Shown here in pieces: positions 1-8,355 of a stretch of 64,000 nucleotides of DNA. The notes beneath the pieces were generated by a model, which searched no databases, was not told the DNA's origin, and saw only the letters and a program-made list of their open reading frames with translations. The stretch comes from Microbulbifer harenosus (GTDB lineage: Bacteria > Pseudomonadota > Gammaproteobacteria > Pseudomonadales > Cellvibrionaceae), in contig NZ_VANI01000015.1 in the NCBI RefSeq assembly GCF_005771435.1, forward strand, positions 62,001 to 126,000, in the 5' to 3' direction. The translations under genes and the position numbers were made by a program. The number at the start of each line of letters is the position of its first letter. Position 1 is the first letter of the stretch.

Positions 1-453
1 CCGTTCAATGCCTGGGTTTTCCTCAAAGGCCTCGAAACCCTCAACCTGCGCATGCGTGCCCACTGCAACAGTGCGCTGGATATTGCCTGGTGGTTGAAGG
101 AGCAGCCGCAAGTGGAAAAGGTCAATTACGCGGGTCTTCCCAGCCATCCCAATCACCAGCTCGCCGCTGCCCAGCAGAGTGGTTTCGGCGCGGTGTTCAG
201 CTTTACCGTCAAAGGTGGGCGCGAGGCGGCGTGGAAGGTGATCGACGCGTGCAAAATCTTTTCCGTTACCGCCAACCTCGGTGACGCGAAGAGCACCATC
301 GTGCACCCGGCCACCACCACCCACGGTCGTCTGAGCGAAGAGGAAAAGGCGAAGGCGGGCATCACCGAAAACCTGATTCGCATCTCTGTCGGTCTGGAAA
401 ATGTCGAGGACCTGAAAGGGGATCTGACGCGAGGCTTGTCGTCACTCGCATAA
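1..453 (+). CDS. metZ: O-succinylhomoserine sulfhydrylase MetZ, C-terminal part
   Basis: The reading frame is open from the first base of the window, so the N-terminal part, including the PLP lysine, lies upstream. The visible 150 residues are the C-terminal domain of the Cys/Met-metabolism PLP enzymes: it begins with an FNAWVFLKGLETL stretch, then has GFGAVFSF, the SLGD-like 'TANLGDAKSTIVHPA' block and the final 'IRISVGLENVEDL' block that closes the substrate site. In this family O-succinylhomoserine is converted with sulfide to homocysteine in the cytoplasm. MetZ is preferred over MetB or a cystathionine lyase because of the close fit to the pseudomonad-type enzyme, but the assignment rests on the C-terminus only. 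Confidence 0.85.
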   Translation, partial: PFNAWVFLKGLETLNLRMRAHCNSALDIAWWLKEQPQVEKVNYAGLPSHPNHQLAAAQQSGFGAVFSFTVKGGREAAWKVIDACKIFSVTANLGDAKSTIVHPATTTHGRLSEEEKAKAGITENLIRISVGLENVEDLKGDLTRGLSSLA

Positions 454-518
454 AGCGGTCACAATGGCGCGAAATGTGACTTGCTGGATAGTGCCTGCTC
501 ACTGCGGGCCTATCATTA

Positions 519-1469
519 GTGGCTAGTGAAGAAAAACCGAGCAGTAATGGATTTGCCGTGCAAAAAATCATCTCCGCCATTGTCGCCGATATCGGCAAAG
601 TCCTGCTGGGCAAGGAACATCAGGTAAAACTCGCGCTGGCCTGTCTACTGGCGCGCGGGCATCTGCTGATTGAAGACCTGCCGGGTATGGGCAAGACAAC
701 CCTCGCCCACGCACTCGCGCAGGTTCTCGGCCTTTCCTACAAACGGGTGCAGTTTACCAGCGACATGCTCCCCGCCGACATCCTCGGCGTCAGCATCTTC
801 GAGCGCGAATCCGGGCAGTTCCGTTTCCACGAAGGCCCCGTGTTTAGCCAGCTGTTGCTCGCCGATGAAATCAACCGCAGTTCTCCCAAAACCCAAAGTG
901 CCCTGTTGGAGGCTATGGAAGAGCGCCAGGTCAGTATCGACGGCGAGACCCGACCGCTGCCGGAACCCTTCTTCGTCATCGCCACCCAGAACCCGCTGCA
1001 GCAGTCCGGCACCTTCGTGCTGCCGGAATCCCAGCTCGACCGCTTTCTCATGCGCATCAGCCTCGGTTACCCCACCCGCGAAGCCGAGCGGGCACTGTTT
1101 CAGGGTGTAGACCCGCGCGCTCAGTTGGCCCAACTCAAACCGCGCATCAACAGCGAAGGTCTGAAAAAACTGCAGTCGCTGGTGGGGCAGGTAAAGGCCT
1201 CGGATTCACTGCTCGATTATCTCGAGCGACTGGTGCAACACAGCCGCCACAGCCCGGAGTGCGCCGTCGGCCTGTCACCGCGCGGTGCACTGGCGCTGCT
1301 GCATGCCGCCCGCGCCTGGGCGCTGATCCACAACCGCGGCCACCTGTTGCCGGAAGATTTGCAGGCCGTGTTGCCGGCGGTCGCCGGCCACCGCCTGCAG
1401 ACCGATGGCGGTGACGGTGCGCAGTTGGTGGAGCGCATGATGCACCAGGTGGACATCATCGCCGCCTGA
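519..1469 (+). CDS. MoxR-family AAA+ ATPase
   Basis: A 316-residue AAA+ ATPase of the MoxR class. Walker A is at about residues 55-61 (GMGKTT) and Walker B at 113-117 (LLADE), followed by the MoxR-typical INRSSPKTQSALLEAMEE segment and a sensor region with ATQNP at about 155. A GTG start at 519 is used; an internal GTG at 558 is the main alternative. The gene opens a tight set with a DUF58 protein and a transglutaminase, the classic MoxR-DUF58-TgpA arrangement in which the ATPase is thought to act as a chaperone for a membrane or von Willebrand-type partner. The exact substrate is not known. Confidence 0.92.
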   Translation: MASEEKPSSNGFAVQKIISAIVADIGKVLLGKEHQVKLALACLLARGHLLIEDLPGMGKTTLAHALAQVLGLSYKRVQFTSDMLPADILGVSIFERESGQFRFHEGPVFSQLLLADEINRSSPKTQSALLEAMEERQVSIDGETRPLPEPFFVIATQNPLQQSGTFVLPESQLDRFLMRISLGYPTREAERALFQGVDPRAQLAQLKPRINSEGLKKLQSLVGQVKASDSLLDYLERLVQHSRHSPECAVGLSPRGALALLHAARAWALIHNRGHLLPEDLQAVLPAVAGHRLQTDGGDGAQLVERMMHQVDIIAA

Positions 1470-1502
1470 CCCCGGCGGAGATGAACTTAGGGCGAACGCA
1501 GC

Positions 1503-2522
1503 GTGCTCGGGAAATTATCGGCCAATCGCGAAACCTCAAACAGCGGCGACCAGCCCCGGCGCCTGTTCCATAAGCACTGGCAGCGCTGGCTGGGTCGCCG
1601 CGCGCCAGCCGCCAACAGTGTCACCCTCAATCACCGCAAATTGTTCGTGATTCCCAGCCTCGCGGGTATGGGCTTCGTGCTGGTGATCGCGTTGCTGTGG
1701 CTGCTCGGCACCAACTACGAAAACAATCTGGTGTTTGCGCTCACCTTCCTGCTGGTGGGTTTGTTTGTGGTGTTGCCGGTGCACACCTTTGCCAATCTCT
1801 CCGGGCTGAAACTGCAGTTGGTGGAAGCCGAACCCACCTTCGCCGGTGACTACGGCCAGGCGCGGATTCGGCTCCATAAAAGCGGCAAGCGTTTCCACGA
1901 ACGGGTGCGGCTCGCATGGCCTCCGGAAGAGGGCCAGCTCGTCGATGTCACCGAGGGGCGCGATGGCCGCGAGATTCGCTTGGACCTGCCACTGGTGCAA
2001 CGCGGTCGGGTGCGCGCGCCGCGCATCCTGGTAGAGAGCCGTTTCCCCCTCGGTCTGTTCCGCTGCTGGAGCTGGGTGGATCTGGATGTGGAATTCCTGG
2101 TCTATCCGCAACCAAAATCCGCCGGGCCACTGCCGCTTGGCGCCAGTACCGGCGACGGCGAGCGCGAGCTGGCACACACCCAGAGTGGCGACGACTTCGC
2201 CGGCCTCAAGCACTATCAGCCTGGCGATTCCCTGCGCCATGTGGCCTGGAAGCAGTACGCCGGTGGCCGCGACCTGTACAGCAAGGAGTACGCCTCGGGC
2301 AGCGACGCGCGTCTGTGGCTCGATTGGGATCTGCTGGCCGGGCGCGACGTGGAGACCCGTCTCAGCAACCTCTGTGCCTGGATTCTCGACGCCGAGCGCG
2401 CCCAGGTTCCCTACGGCCTGCGCCTGCCGGGGCAGACGGTCGCACCGGCACTTGGCAGTGCGCACAAAACGTATCTGCTGGGCCTGCTGGCGCTGTTCCC
2501 GGTGCAGGGAGTGCGCGCGTGA
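1503..2522 (+). CDS. DUF58 domain membrane protein
   Basis: A 339-residue protein starting with GTG. Two hydrophobic segments lie at about residues 50-95 (PSLAGMGFVLVIALLWLLG and the following LTFLLVGLFVVLP). The C-terminal half carries the DUF58 signature around residues 235-260 with 'HYQPGDSLRHVAWK' and a later KEYASGSDARLWLDWD block. DUF58 proteins accompany MoxR ATPases and resemble degenerate von Willebrand A folds; molecular function is unknown. Its stop overlaps the start of the next gene (GTGA at 2519-2522), which indicates translational coupling with the transglutaminase. Confidence 0.9.
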   Translation: MLGKLSANRETSNSGDQPRRLFHKHWQRWLGRRAPAANSVTLNHRKLFVIPSLAGMGFVLVIALLWLLGTNYENNLVFALTFLLVGLFVVLPVHTFANLSGLKLQLVEAEPTFAGDYGQARIRLHKSGKRFHERVRLAWPPEEGQLVDVTEGRDGREIRLDLPLVQRGRVRAPRILVESRFPLGLFRCWSWVDLDVEFLVYPQPKSAGPLPLGASTGDGERELAHTQSGDDFAGLKHYQPGDSLRHVAWKQYAGGRDLYSKEYASGSDARLWLDWDLLAGRDVETRLSNLCAWILDAERAQVPYGLRLPGQTVAPALGSAHKTYLLGLLALFPVQGVRA

Positions 2523-4600
2523 TTCAGGGCTCCGCAAATCCTCACGGTCACAGCCAGCTGCAGACGCTGTTGCCGCGCGAGAGCCTGCTGTGGATTTTCG
2601 CCGCGCAATTGGCGGTGCTGCTGCCACACTTCGCCCATTTGCCCCTGTGGCTGCTGGGCGCCTGGACGGTTGCAGTCTACTGGCGGCTCGAGGTGTACCG
2701 CGGACGCCGCGAGATACCCGGGCGGCTGGTGAAACTGCTGGCGGTGTCCCTGGCGGTTCTGGGGCTGGTGCTCACTTACCGGCGCTGGTTTGCGCTGGAA
2801 CCGATGGTGGCGCTGCTGGCGGTGTCGTTCACCCTGAAAAACATCGAACTGGTCAGCCGGCGCGATGCGTTGCTGAGCCTGATGCTGGCGTATTTCCTTG
2901 CCGCCACCCTGTTTGTATTTGAGCAGACCATTCCCTACGCCCTCTACGGCATGCTGTGCGTGGTGTTGATCACCGCGGCGTTGGCGGCACAGCAGGGGAA
3001 GGGCAGCGCGCGACCCGGGCGGGCGCTGGGATTATCGGCGAAACTGCTGGCACAGGCGGTGCCGGTGATGCTGCTCCTGTTTGTGGTGATGCCGCGCCTC
3101 GGCCCGCTGTGGGCGGTGCCGCAGAACAGTGCCAAGGCCTCTACCGGTATCAGCGACTCTATGAGCCCGGGGGATTTCAGCGAGCTGTCCAAGTCGGACA
3201 AGCCCGCCCTGCGCATTTCCTTTGATGGCCCGCTGCCGCCACCGGAGCAGCGTTACTGGCGCGGGTTGGTGTACACCCACTTCGACGGCCGCCGCTGGAG
3301 CGAGCCGGATCTGGAACAGTATTACGCCAGCTGGCGTCGGGGACGTGGTCGGTCTCAGGGGGTGTCGGGCGCGGCAGAAAGTGAGCAGACACTACCGGCG
3401 GTGGGCCCGCGCTACCGCTATCAGGTAATCCAGGAGGCGAGTCACAGCCCCTGGCTGTTTTCACTGGCGCGACCGCATTCGGAAACCGAGGGTGTCAGCG
3501 CCACCGGCGACGACACCCTGGTGTACCGTATGCCGGTTGCCAGTCGTCTCGCCTACGACGTGCGTTCCTGGCCTCGGGAGAGCCTCGCCCGCGATGAACC
3601 GCTGAGTGCCGCCGAGGAGCGCCGCCATCTGCAGCTGCCCGGTTCCGGTAACCCGGAGGCGCGGGCCTGGGCTCAGGCGCGGCTCGCGGAGGGCATGGGT
3701 GCCGAGCAGATCTCCACGGCGCTGCTGGATCTGTATCACCGCAACTTCACCTATACCCTGCGCCCGCCGGCACTGGGCCGCGACAGCGTGGACGAATTTC
3801 TGTTCAGTACCCGCCAGGGCTTCTGTGAGCACTTCGCCAGCAGTTACGTGTTCACCATGCGCGCCGCCGGCGTGCCCGCGCGGGTGGTGGCCGGCTACCA
3901 GGGTGGCGAGTGGGTGGAACAGCAGGAATATCTACTGGTGCGCCAGTACGACGCCCATGCCTGGGCGGAAATCTGGCTGCCGGGCCGCGGCTGGGTGCGC
4001 GTTGACCCCACCGCCGCGGTGGCGCCGGAGCGTATCCGCGACGGGTTGCAGACCGCCGCGGCCGAGGAGTTCATGCAGGACGCACTGCTGCCCCTGCACA
4101 AGATCGCCCTGGTCACCCGCTTGCGCCTGCAGTGGGACATGATCAACTACCGCTGGTACCAGACCGTGGTGAGTTTTGACCGGGAGCGTCAGGAAGGTCT
4201 GCTGACGCGGCTGCTCGGCGAGGTATCACCCCTGCGCCTGGCGTTGTTGCTGGGCCTGCCTGTGCTGCTGGCACTGGCGGCCCTGCTGCTGTGGTTGCAT
4301 CTCAGCAGCCGGGGGCCTGCGTTGCCCACGGTCAGCCGACTCTATTTGCGCTTTTGCCGGCGTATGGCGCGCGCGGGCTTTGCGCGCAATCCCGGCGAGG
4401 CGCCGGGGGATTACGCCCGTCGCATCGAGCGGGAGGTGCCGCGGCTCGGCCCCATGGCCCGCCAGATCACCCTGGCCTACGAGCGCGCTGCCTATGGTGA
4501 TAGTGGCAGCAGTGCGGCGGCAGAACGGCAGTTGCGACGCTTGCTGCGGGGCTTCTGGCCGCGGCGACGGGCCCGCCCCACAAGCGTGCAATCTGTGTGA
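2519..4600 (+). CDS. tgpA: TgpA-type membrane transglutaminase (DUF3488-transglutaminase-DUF4129)
   Basis: A 693-residue protein. I place the start at GTG 2519, overlapping the DUF58 stop by four bases; the same frame stays open much further upstream, but that stretch is an alternative frame of the DUF58 gene. The N-terminal 190 residues hold several membrane helices (DUF3488), followed by a periplasmic region with a transglutaminase core: Cys436 (GFCEHF), His480 (AHAWAE) and Asp496 (RVDPT) form the expected Cys-His-Asp triad. One more helix at about 565-590 precedes a cytoplasmic DUF4129-like tail. In Pseudomonas aeruginosa TgpA is needed for viability; the substrate here is unknown. Confidence 0.92.
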   Translation: MIQGSANPHGHSQLQTLLPRESLLWIFAAQLAVLLPHFAHLPLWLLGAWTVAVYWRLEVYRGRREIPGRLVKLLAVSLAVLGLVLTYRRWFALEPMVALLAVSFTLKNIELVSRRDALLSLMLAYFLAATLFVFEQTIPYALYGMLCVVLITAALAAQQGKGSARPGRALGLSAKLLAQAVPVMLLLFVVMPRLGPLWAVPQNSAKASTGISDSMSPGDFSELSKSDKPALRISFDGPLPPPEQRYWRGLVYTHFDGRRWSEPDLEQYYASWRRGRGRSQGVSGAAESEQTLPAVGPRYRYQVIQEASHSPWLFSLARPHSETEGVSATGDDTLVYRMPVASRLAYDVRSWPRESLARDEPLSAAEERRHLQLPGSGNPEARAWAQARLAEGMGAEQISTALLDLYHRNFTYTLRPPALGRDSVDEFLFSTRQGFCEHFASSYVFTMRAAGVPARVVAGYQGGEWVEQQEYLLVRQYDAHAWAEIWLPGRGWVRVDPTAAVAPERIRDGLQTAAAEEFMQDALLPLHKIALVTRLRLQWDMINYRWYQTVVSFDRERQEGLLTRLLGEVSPLRLALLLGLPVLLALAALLLWLHLSSRGPALPTVSRLYLRFCRRMARAGFARNPGEAPGDYARRIEREVPRLGPMARQITLAYERAAYGDSGSSAAAERQLRRLLRGFWPRRRARPTSVQSV

Positions 4601-4682
4601 CAATAGCGCCCCCTCGGGCGGCTCCCTAGCAGCCCGAAACGCTGCACCGGCGTAGCGTGTAAACCCGATCCCGGATTCTGTA

Positions 4683-5957
4683 ATGGCATTTCCCGCACTG
4701 GCGGCAAGACTGCGAACTTTTCTTTTCGGCTACAGCGGCACTTCCCTGGCCACCGGCCTGCAGGTGATTCTGCTGCCGTGGATTGCGGTTTCCCTGGTGG
4801 ACCTGCCGGCCCTGCAGCTGGGTTGGGTGCAGGCCTCGGTACTGCTGCCGAACCTTGTGTTCCTGCTGTTTGGCGGCGCGCTCGCCGACCGTTTCGACGC
4901 GGCGCGGGTGGCGGCGCTGTCCTGCGTGGGGCTGGCGTTATGCCACGCGCTGCTGGCCATATATCTGCTGGAGCGGTTACCGAACCTGGTGCTGTTGCTC
5001 GCCTATGGTGTCAGCCTGGGCATCTTCACCGCCTTCCTGCAGCCGGCGCGGGACAATCTGGTGCATCGCTGTGCGCGCACACCGCAAGATGGCACCGCCA
5101 GGTTGAGCGAGGCCCGGGTCCAGCACACGGTTACCTGGATGATGCTGGCCCAGTACGGTGGGCAGGCGGTGGGCATGCTGCTGGCGAGTCGCTTCGACCT
5201 CTGGGGCGCGGAGCCGCTGCTGCTGATTCAGGTGGGCGCCCTCGCCATCGCCGCACTGTTATTCATCTCCATCCGGCATCACGGCCCCGCGCCGGAATCC
5301 ATTGCACAGAAACTGCCCTCGGCACTGCTGGAGGGATTTGCGGAAGTGAAAAAAAGCCGCGCGATCCTTGAGCTGGTTTTGCTGGTGGGTTTCAACGGCC
5401 TGGTGCATATCGGCGTATTCCTGGTAGTGCTGCCGCTGATGGCAGACAGTTACGGCCGCGGCGCCAGCTACTACGCGAGCCTGCAGATCGCGTTTGTGGT
5501 GGGCACCGTAATTGCCACCGTCGCCATGCTGCGGCGGGGGCAGGGGGATCAGCCCGGGCGCGGTGTGCTGATGTGCCTGCTCTACAGCGCGGCGCTGTTG
5601 ATAGCTATCAGTTTTGGCCCCACGCCCTTCGGCCTGATGTTGCTGTGCGCCTGCTGGGGGGCGGTGGCCGCGGCCTCCGCCGGGCTTGGGCGTGCCATTG
5701 TCCAGCTGCTGGCGCCAGAGCAAGTGCGCAGCCGCATTATTTCGATCTACCAGTTGTCCCTGTTCGGCTCCGCCGCCATCGGCGCGCTGGCCGCTGGCGC
5801 CATCAGCGAATTTTCCGCGCCGCTCACCACTCTGTTGTGGGCGGGGATCTTCAGCCTCATCGCCTTTGCACTGGCCTGGTACAGCGGCGCACTGCGCGGA
5901 CTGACGCTGCAGCGCGGTGACTCTTCTACAGAACACGACCCCCACTCACAACCCTAG
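4683..5957 (+). CDS. MFS transporter (EntS-like)
   Basis: A 424-residue inner-membrane transporter with about twelve hydrophobic segments. The loop between helices 2 and 3 has the MFS motif A in the form GGALADRFDAARVA at about residues 60-75. Its layout resembles the EntS/multidrug-exporter branch (TIGR00900-like), in which helix 5 is followed by a long 'RARVQHT'-type loop; here that is EARVQHTVTW. Substrate cannot be deduced. It lies 15 bp before a second MFS gene on the same strand, so the two may be co-transcribed. Confidence 0.82.
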   Translation: MAFPALAARLRTFLFGYSGTSLATGLQVILLPWIAVSLVDLPALQLGWVQASVLLPNLVFLLFGGALADRFDAARVAALSCVGLALCHALLAIYLLERLPNLVLLLAYGVSLGIFTAFLQPARDNLVHRCARTPQDGTARLSEARVQHTVTWMMLAQYGGQAVGMLLASRFDLWGAEPLLLIQVGALAIAALLFISIRHHGPAPESIAQKLPSALLEGFAEVKKSRAILELVLLVGFNGLVHIGVFLVVLPLMADSYGRGASYYASLQIAFVVGTVIATVAMLRRGQGDQPGRGVLMCLLYSAALLIAISFGPTPFGLMLLCACWGAVAAASAGLGRAIVQLLAPEQVRSRIISIYQLSLFGSAAIGALAAGAISEFSAPLTTLLWAGIFSLIAFALAWYSGALRGLTLQRGDSSTEHDPHSQP

Positions 5958-5972
5958 GACGAGCCTCAAACC

Positions 5973-7169
5973 ATGCTGAAATCCCTCCAATGGCGCCGCC
6001 CTGAAATCCTGTTGTTGTTGCTGGCCCTCGCCATGCCGCTCTCGTTCGGTGTGTGGCAGGCGCTGCTGAACAATTTCGTGATCGAGCGCGCGCAGTTCAC
6101 GGGAGCGGAAATCGGATTGCTGCAGAGCGTGCGGGAAATCCCGGGCTTTCTCGCCTTTACCGTGGTGTTCGTACTGCTGCTGGTGCGGGAGCAGCGCCTC
6201 GCATTTATTTCACTGATTGCGACGGGCGCCGGGGTGGCGATTACCGGGTTCTTTCCCTCCACCCTTGGGCTGTTGTGCACCACGCTGCTGATGTCCGTGG
6301 GGTTCCACTACTACGAAGCGCTGAAAACTTCGCTGGCGCTGCAGTGGTTGCCGAAGGAGACCTCGGCAATCTGGCTCGGGCGGATCATGGCCGCGGGTTC
6401 TTTTGCGTCGCTCGCGGCCTATGGCCTGGTGTGGCTTGCGGCGGAAAAACTGCAGCTGGATTACACCTGGATCTACCTGATCGGCGGCGGGCTTACCGTG
6501 TTGCTGGTGGCTGCGCTGTGGTTGGCATTTCCGGCGTTTCCGCAACCCCATGTACAGCACAAGAAAATCATCCTGCGCAAACGCTACTGGCTGTATTACG
6601 CGCTCACCTTTATGAGCGGCGCGCGCCGCCAGATTTTTGTGGTGTTTGCGGGCTTCCTGATGGTGGAAAAGTTCGGCTACAGCGTGGCTGAAGTGGCGCA
6701 GCTGTTTATTGCCAACCACCTGTTGAACCTGTACCTGGCGCCGAAGATCGGCCGCTTTATCGTGCGCTTTGGCGAGCGCCGCGCGCTGACGGTGGAATAT
6801 ATCGGCCTGATTGTGGTGTTCGGCGGTTACGCATTGGTGGAAACCGCCACCGCCGCGGCGGTGCTCTACATCATCGACCATTTGTTCTTCTCTATGGCCA
6901 TCGCCATCAAGACCTATTTTCAGAAAATTGTCGACGAGCGGGACATCGCTTCATCGGCCGCCGTGAGCTTCACCATCAACCACATCGCCGCGGTGATCAT
7001 CCCGGTGGCGTTCGGCCTGATGTGGCTGGTATCGCCGGCGGCGGTGTTCTGGTGTGGCGCGGCCATGGCCGCGGGCTCACTGCTGCTGGCCCAGAATATT
7101 CCGGCGTTGCCGGCGGCGGGCAATGAAGTGCGCTGGGGCAGGGTGGCTGCGCCCGGCGCGACAGCGTAA
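5973..7169 (+). CDS. MFS transporter, second copy in tandem
   Basis: A 398-residue integral membrane protein with roughly twelve hydrophobic segments. It is only distantly similar to the preceding transporter, so this is not a recent duplication: the N-terminus reads LLLLALAMPLSFGVWQALL and a central cytoplasmic loop contains HKKIILRKRYWLYY. The family is annotated simply as MFS transporter in related bacteria and I do not recognise a substrate. It sits 15 bp after the upstream transporter gene and 13 bp before the HPP gene, so all three could form one transcript. Confidence 0.78.
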   Translation: MLKSLQWRRPEILLLLLALAMPLSFGVWQALLNNFVIERAQFTGAEIGLLQSVREIPGFLAFTVVFVLLLVREQRLAFISLIATGAGVAITGFFPSTLGLLCTTLLMSVGFHYYEALKTSLALQWLPKETSAIWLGRIMAAGSFASLAAYGLVWLAAEKLQLDYTWIYLIGGGLTVLLVAALWLAFPAFPQPHVQHKKIILRKRYWLYYALTFMSGARRQIFVVFAGFLMVEKFGYSVAEVAQLFIANHLLNLYLAPKIGRFIVRFGERRALTVEYIGLIVVFGGYALVETATAAAVLYIIDHLFFSMAIAIKTYFQKIVDERDIASSAAVSFTINHIAAVIIPVAFGLMWLVSPAAVFWCGAAMAAGSLLLAQNIPALPAAGNEVRWGRVAAPGATA

Positions 7170-7182
7170 AAGAACCGGTTTT

Positions 7183-8181
7183 ATGGGGGATTACTTGGGC
7201 TTTTTTCACGAGCTTCGCGCTTATCTCGGCATCGAGAGAAACAACACCAGCCACCGCGAAAAACTTATCTCCGCGCTGGGTGCGGCACTGGCGATTGCCT
7301 GTGTGTTCTGGGCCACCCAGCGCGCCCTGAGCGCGGGGCTGATCGACATATCCACCAGTTTTTTCATCATCGCCTCCATGGGCGCCAGCGCGGTGCTGCT
7401 GTTCGCGGTGCCCCACGGCGCCTTGTCGCAGCCTTGGGCACTGGTGGGCGGGCACCTGATTTCCGCGTTGATCGGTGTGATCTGCCACAAACTGATCGCT
7501 CACCAGACCCTGGCCGCCGGCGTTGCCGTTGGCAGTGCGGTGGCCGCCATGTACTACCTGCGATGTATCCATCCACCCGGTGGCGCCACTGCACTCACCG
7601 CGGTGACCGGTGGCGATGCGGTGTACCAGCTGGGGTTCAATTTTCTACTGGTGCCGATTTTCACCAATGTGCTGTTGATCCTGTTGGTGGCGGTGCTGTT
7701 CAACAGCCTGTTTTCCTGGCGGCGTTACCCGGTGCATCTGGGCCGACGCGCAAAGCCGGTCGTCACCGCAGAACCCTCCGACCGGGAAACGGAAATCACC
7801 CAGGAAGATTTTGCCGCGGCCATCCAGGAGCAGGACTCCTTTGTGGACATCACCGCAGAGGGTTTGACGGAGCTGCTGGAACTCGCCAAACAGCATGCGG
7901 AGCGCAATGTGGTGCACCCGAAAGAAATCATCGCGGGGCGCTGTTACAGCAATGGCAAACTGGGGCGCTTGTGGAGCGTACGCCAGGTGGTGGACGAATC
8001 CATGGAGCCGCCGCCGGTGCAGGATCGCGTGATCTACAAGGTGCTGGCGGGTGACGGTTCCTACGATACCGGAATCTGCCTGCGCGACGACTTCCGCCGC
8101 TGGGCGCGCTTCGAAGTGACCCTGAGAAACGGCCACTGGGTAAAGTCCGCCGAAAGCATCGACGAAGAACACCCCGACTAA
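7183..8181 (+). CDS. HPP-family membrane protein
   Basis: A 332-residue protein. The ATG at 7183 (MGDYLGFF) is chosen; upstream in-frame codons overlap the previous gene. Residues 30-180 hold four hydrophobic segments with the family signature CIHPPGGATALTAV at about residue 130. This transmembrane unit is the HPP domain, linked in cyanobacteria and plants to nitrite transport across membranes. The C-terminal 150 residues are soluble and begin with TQEDFAAAIQEQDSFVDIT; HPP proteins often carry CBS domains there, but I see no clear CBS pair. Role here is uncertain. Confidence 0.85.
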   Translation: MGDYLGFFHELRAYLGIERNNTSHREKLISALGAALAIACVFWATQRALSAGLIDISTSFFIIASMGASAVLLFAVPHGALSQPWALVGGHLISALIGVICHKLIAHQTLAAGVAVGSAVAAMYYLRCIHPPGGATALTAVTGGDAVYQLGFNFLLVPIFTNVLLILLVAVLFNSLFSWRRYPVHLGRRAKPVVTAEPSDRETEITQEDFAAAIQEQDSFVDITAEGLTELLELAKQHAERNVVHPKEIIAGRCYSNGKLGRLWSVRQVVDESMEPPPVQDRVIYKVLAGDGSYDTGICLRDDFRRWARFEVTLRNGHWVKSAESIDEEHPD

Positions 8182-8219
8182 ATTCTCAGGCCTTTTAATT
8201 TCGGAATACTTTCCGAGAA

Positions 8220-8333
8220 GGTGGCGATAGCGGGGACAGCTTTGCGAGACCTTCCGCGAGAGGGACCTCGCGGAAGAGCCCCTATGGATGGGTTCACGGC
8301 GTGTCTCGCAAAGCTGTCCCCGGTAGCGTCACC
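8220..8333. repeat. MITE-like nested inverted-repeat element
   Basis: Two arms of 31 bp (8220-8250 and 8303-8333) are inverted copies with about three mismatches, sharing the perfect core GGGGACAGCTTTGCGAGAC. Inside the left arm junction sits a second perfect 10-bp hairpin, CTTCCGCGAG/CTCGCGGAAG at 8251-8276 with loop AGGGAC. The remaining 26 bases (8277-8302) are single copy. The element fills most of the gap between two convergent genes. It has no coding capacity and looks like a non-autonomous palindromic mobile repeat; it could also act as a bidirectional terminator. Confidence 0.7.
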
Positions 8334-8355
8334 GCCACTAAACTTTTTTTCTCTT

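Noticed and set aside
1916-2518. A 201-residue N-terminal extension of the transglutaminase
   Set aside because: The stretch is Arg/Pro/Ala rich, overlaps DUF58 in another frame and lacks a membrane start; GTG 2519 fits coupling and the family length.
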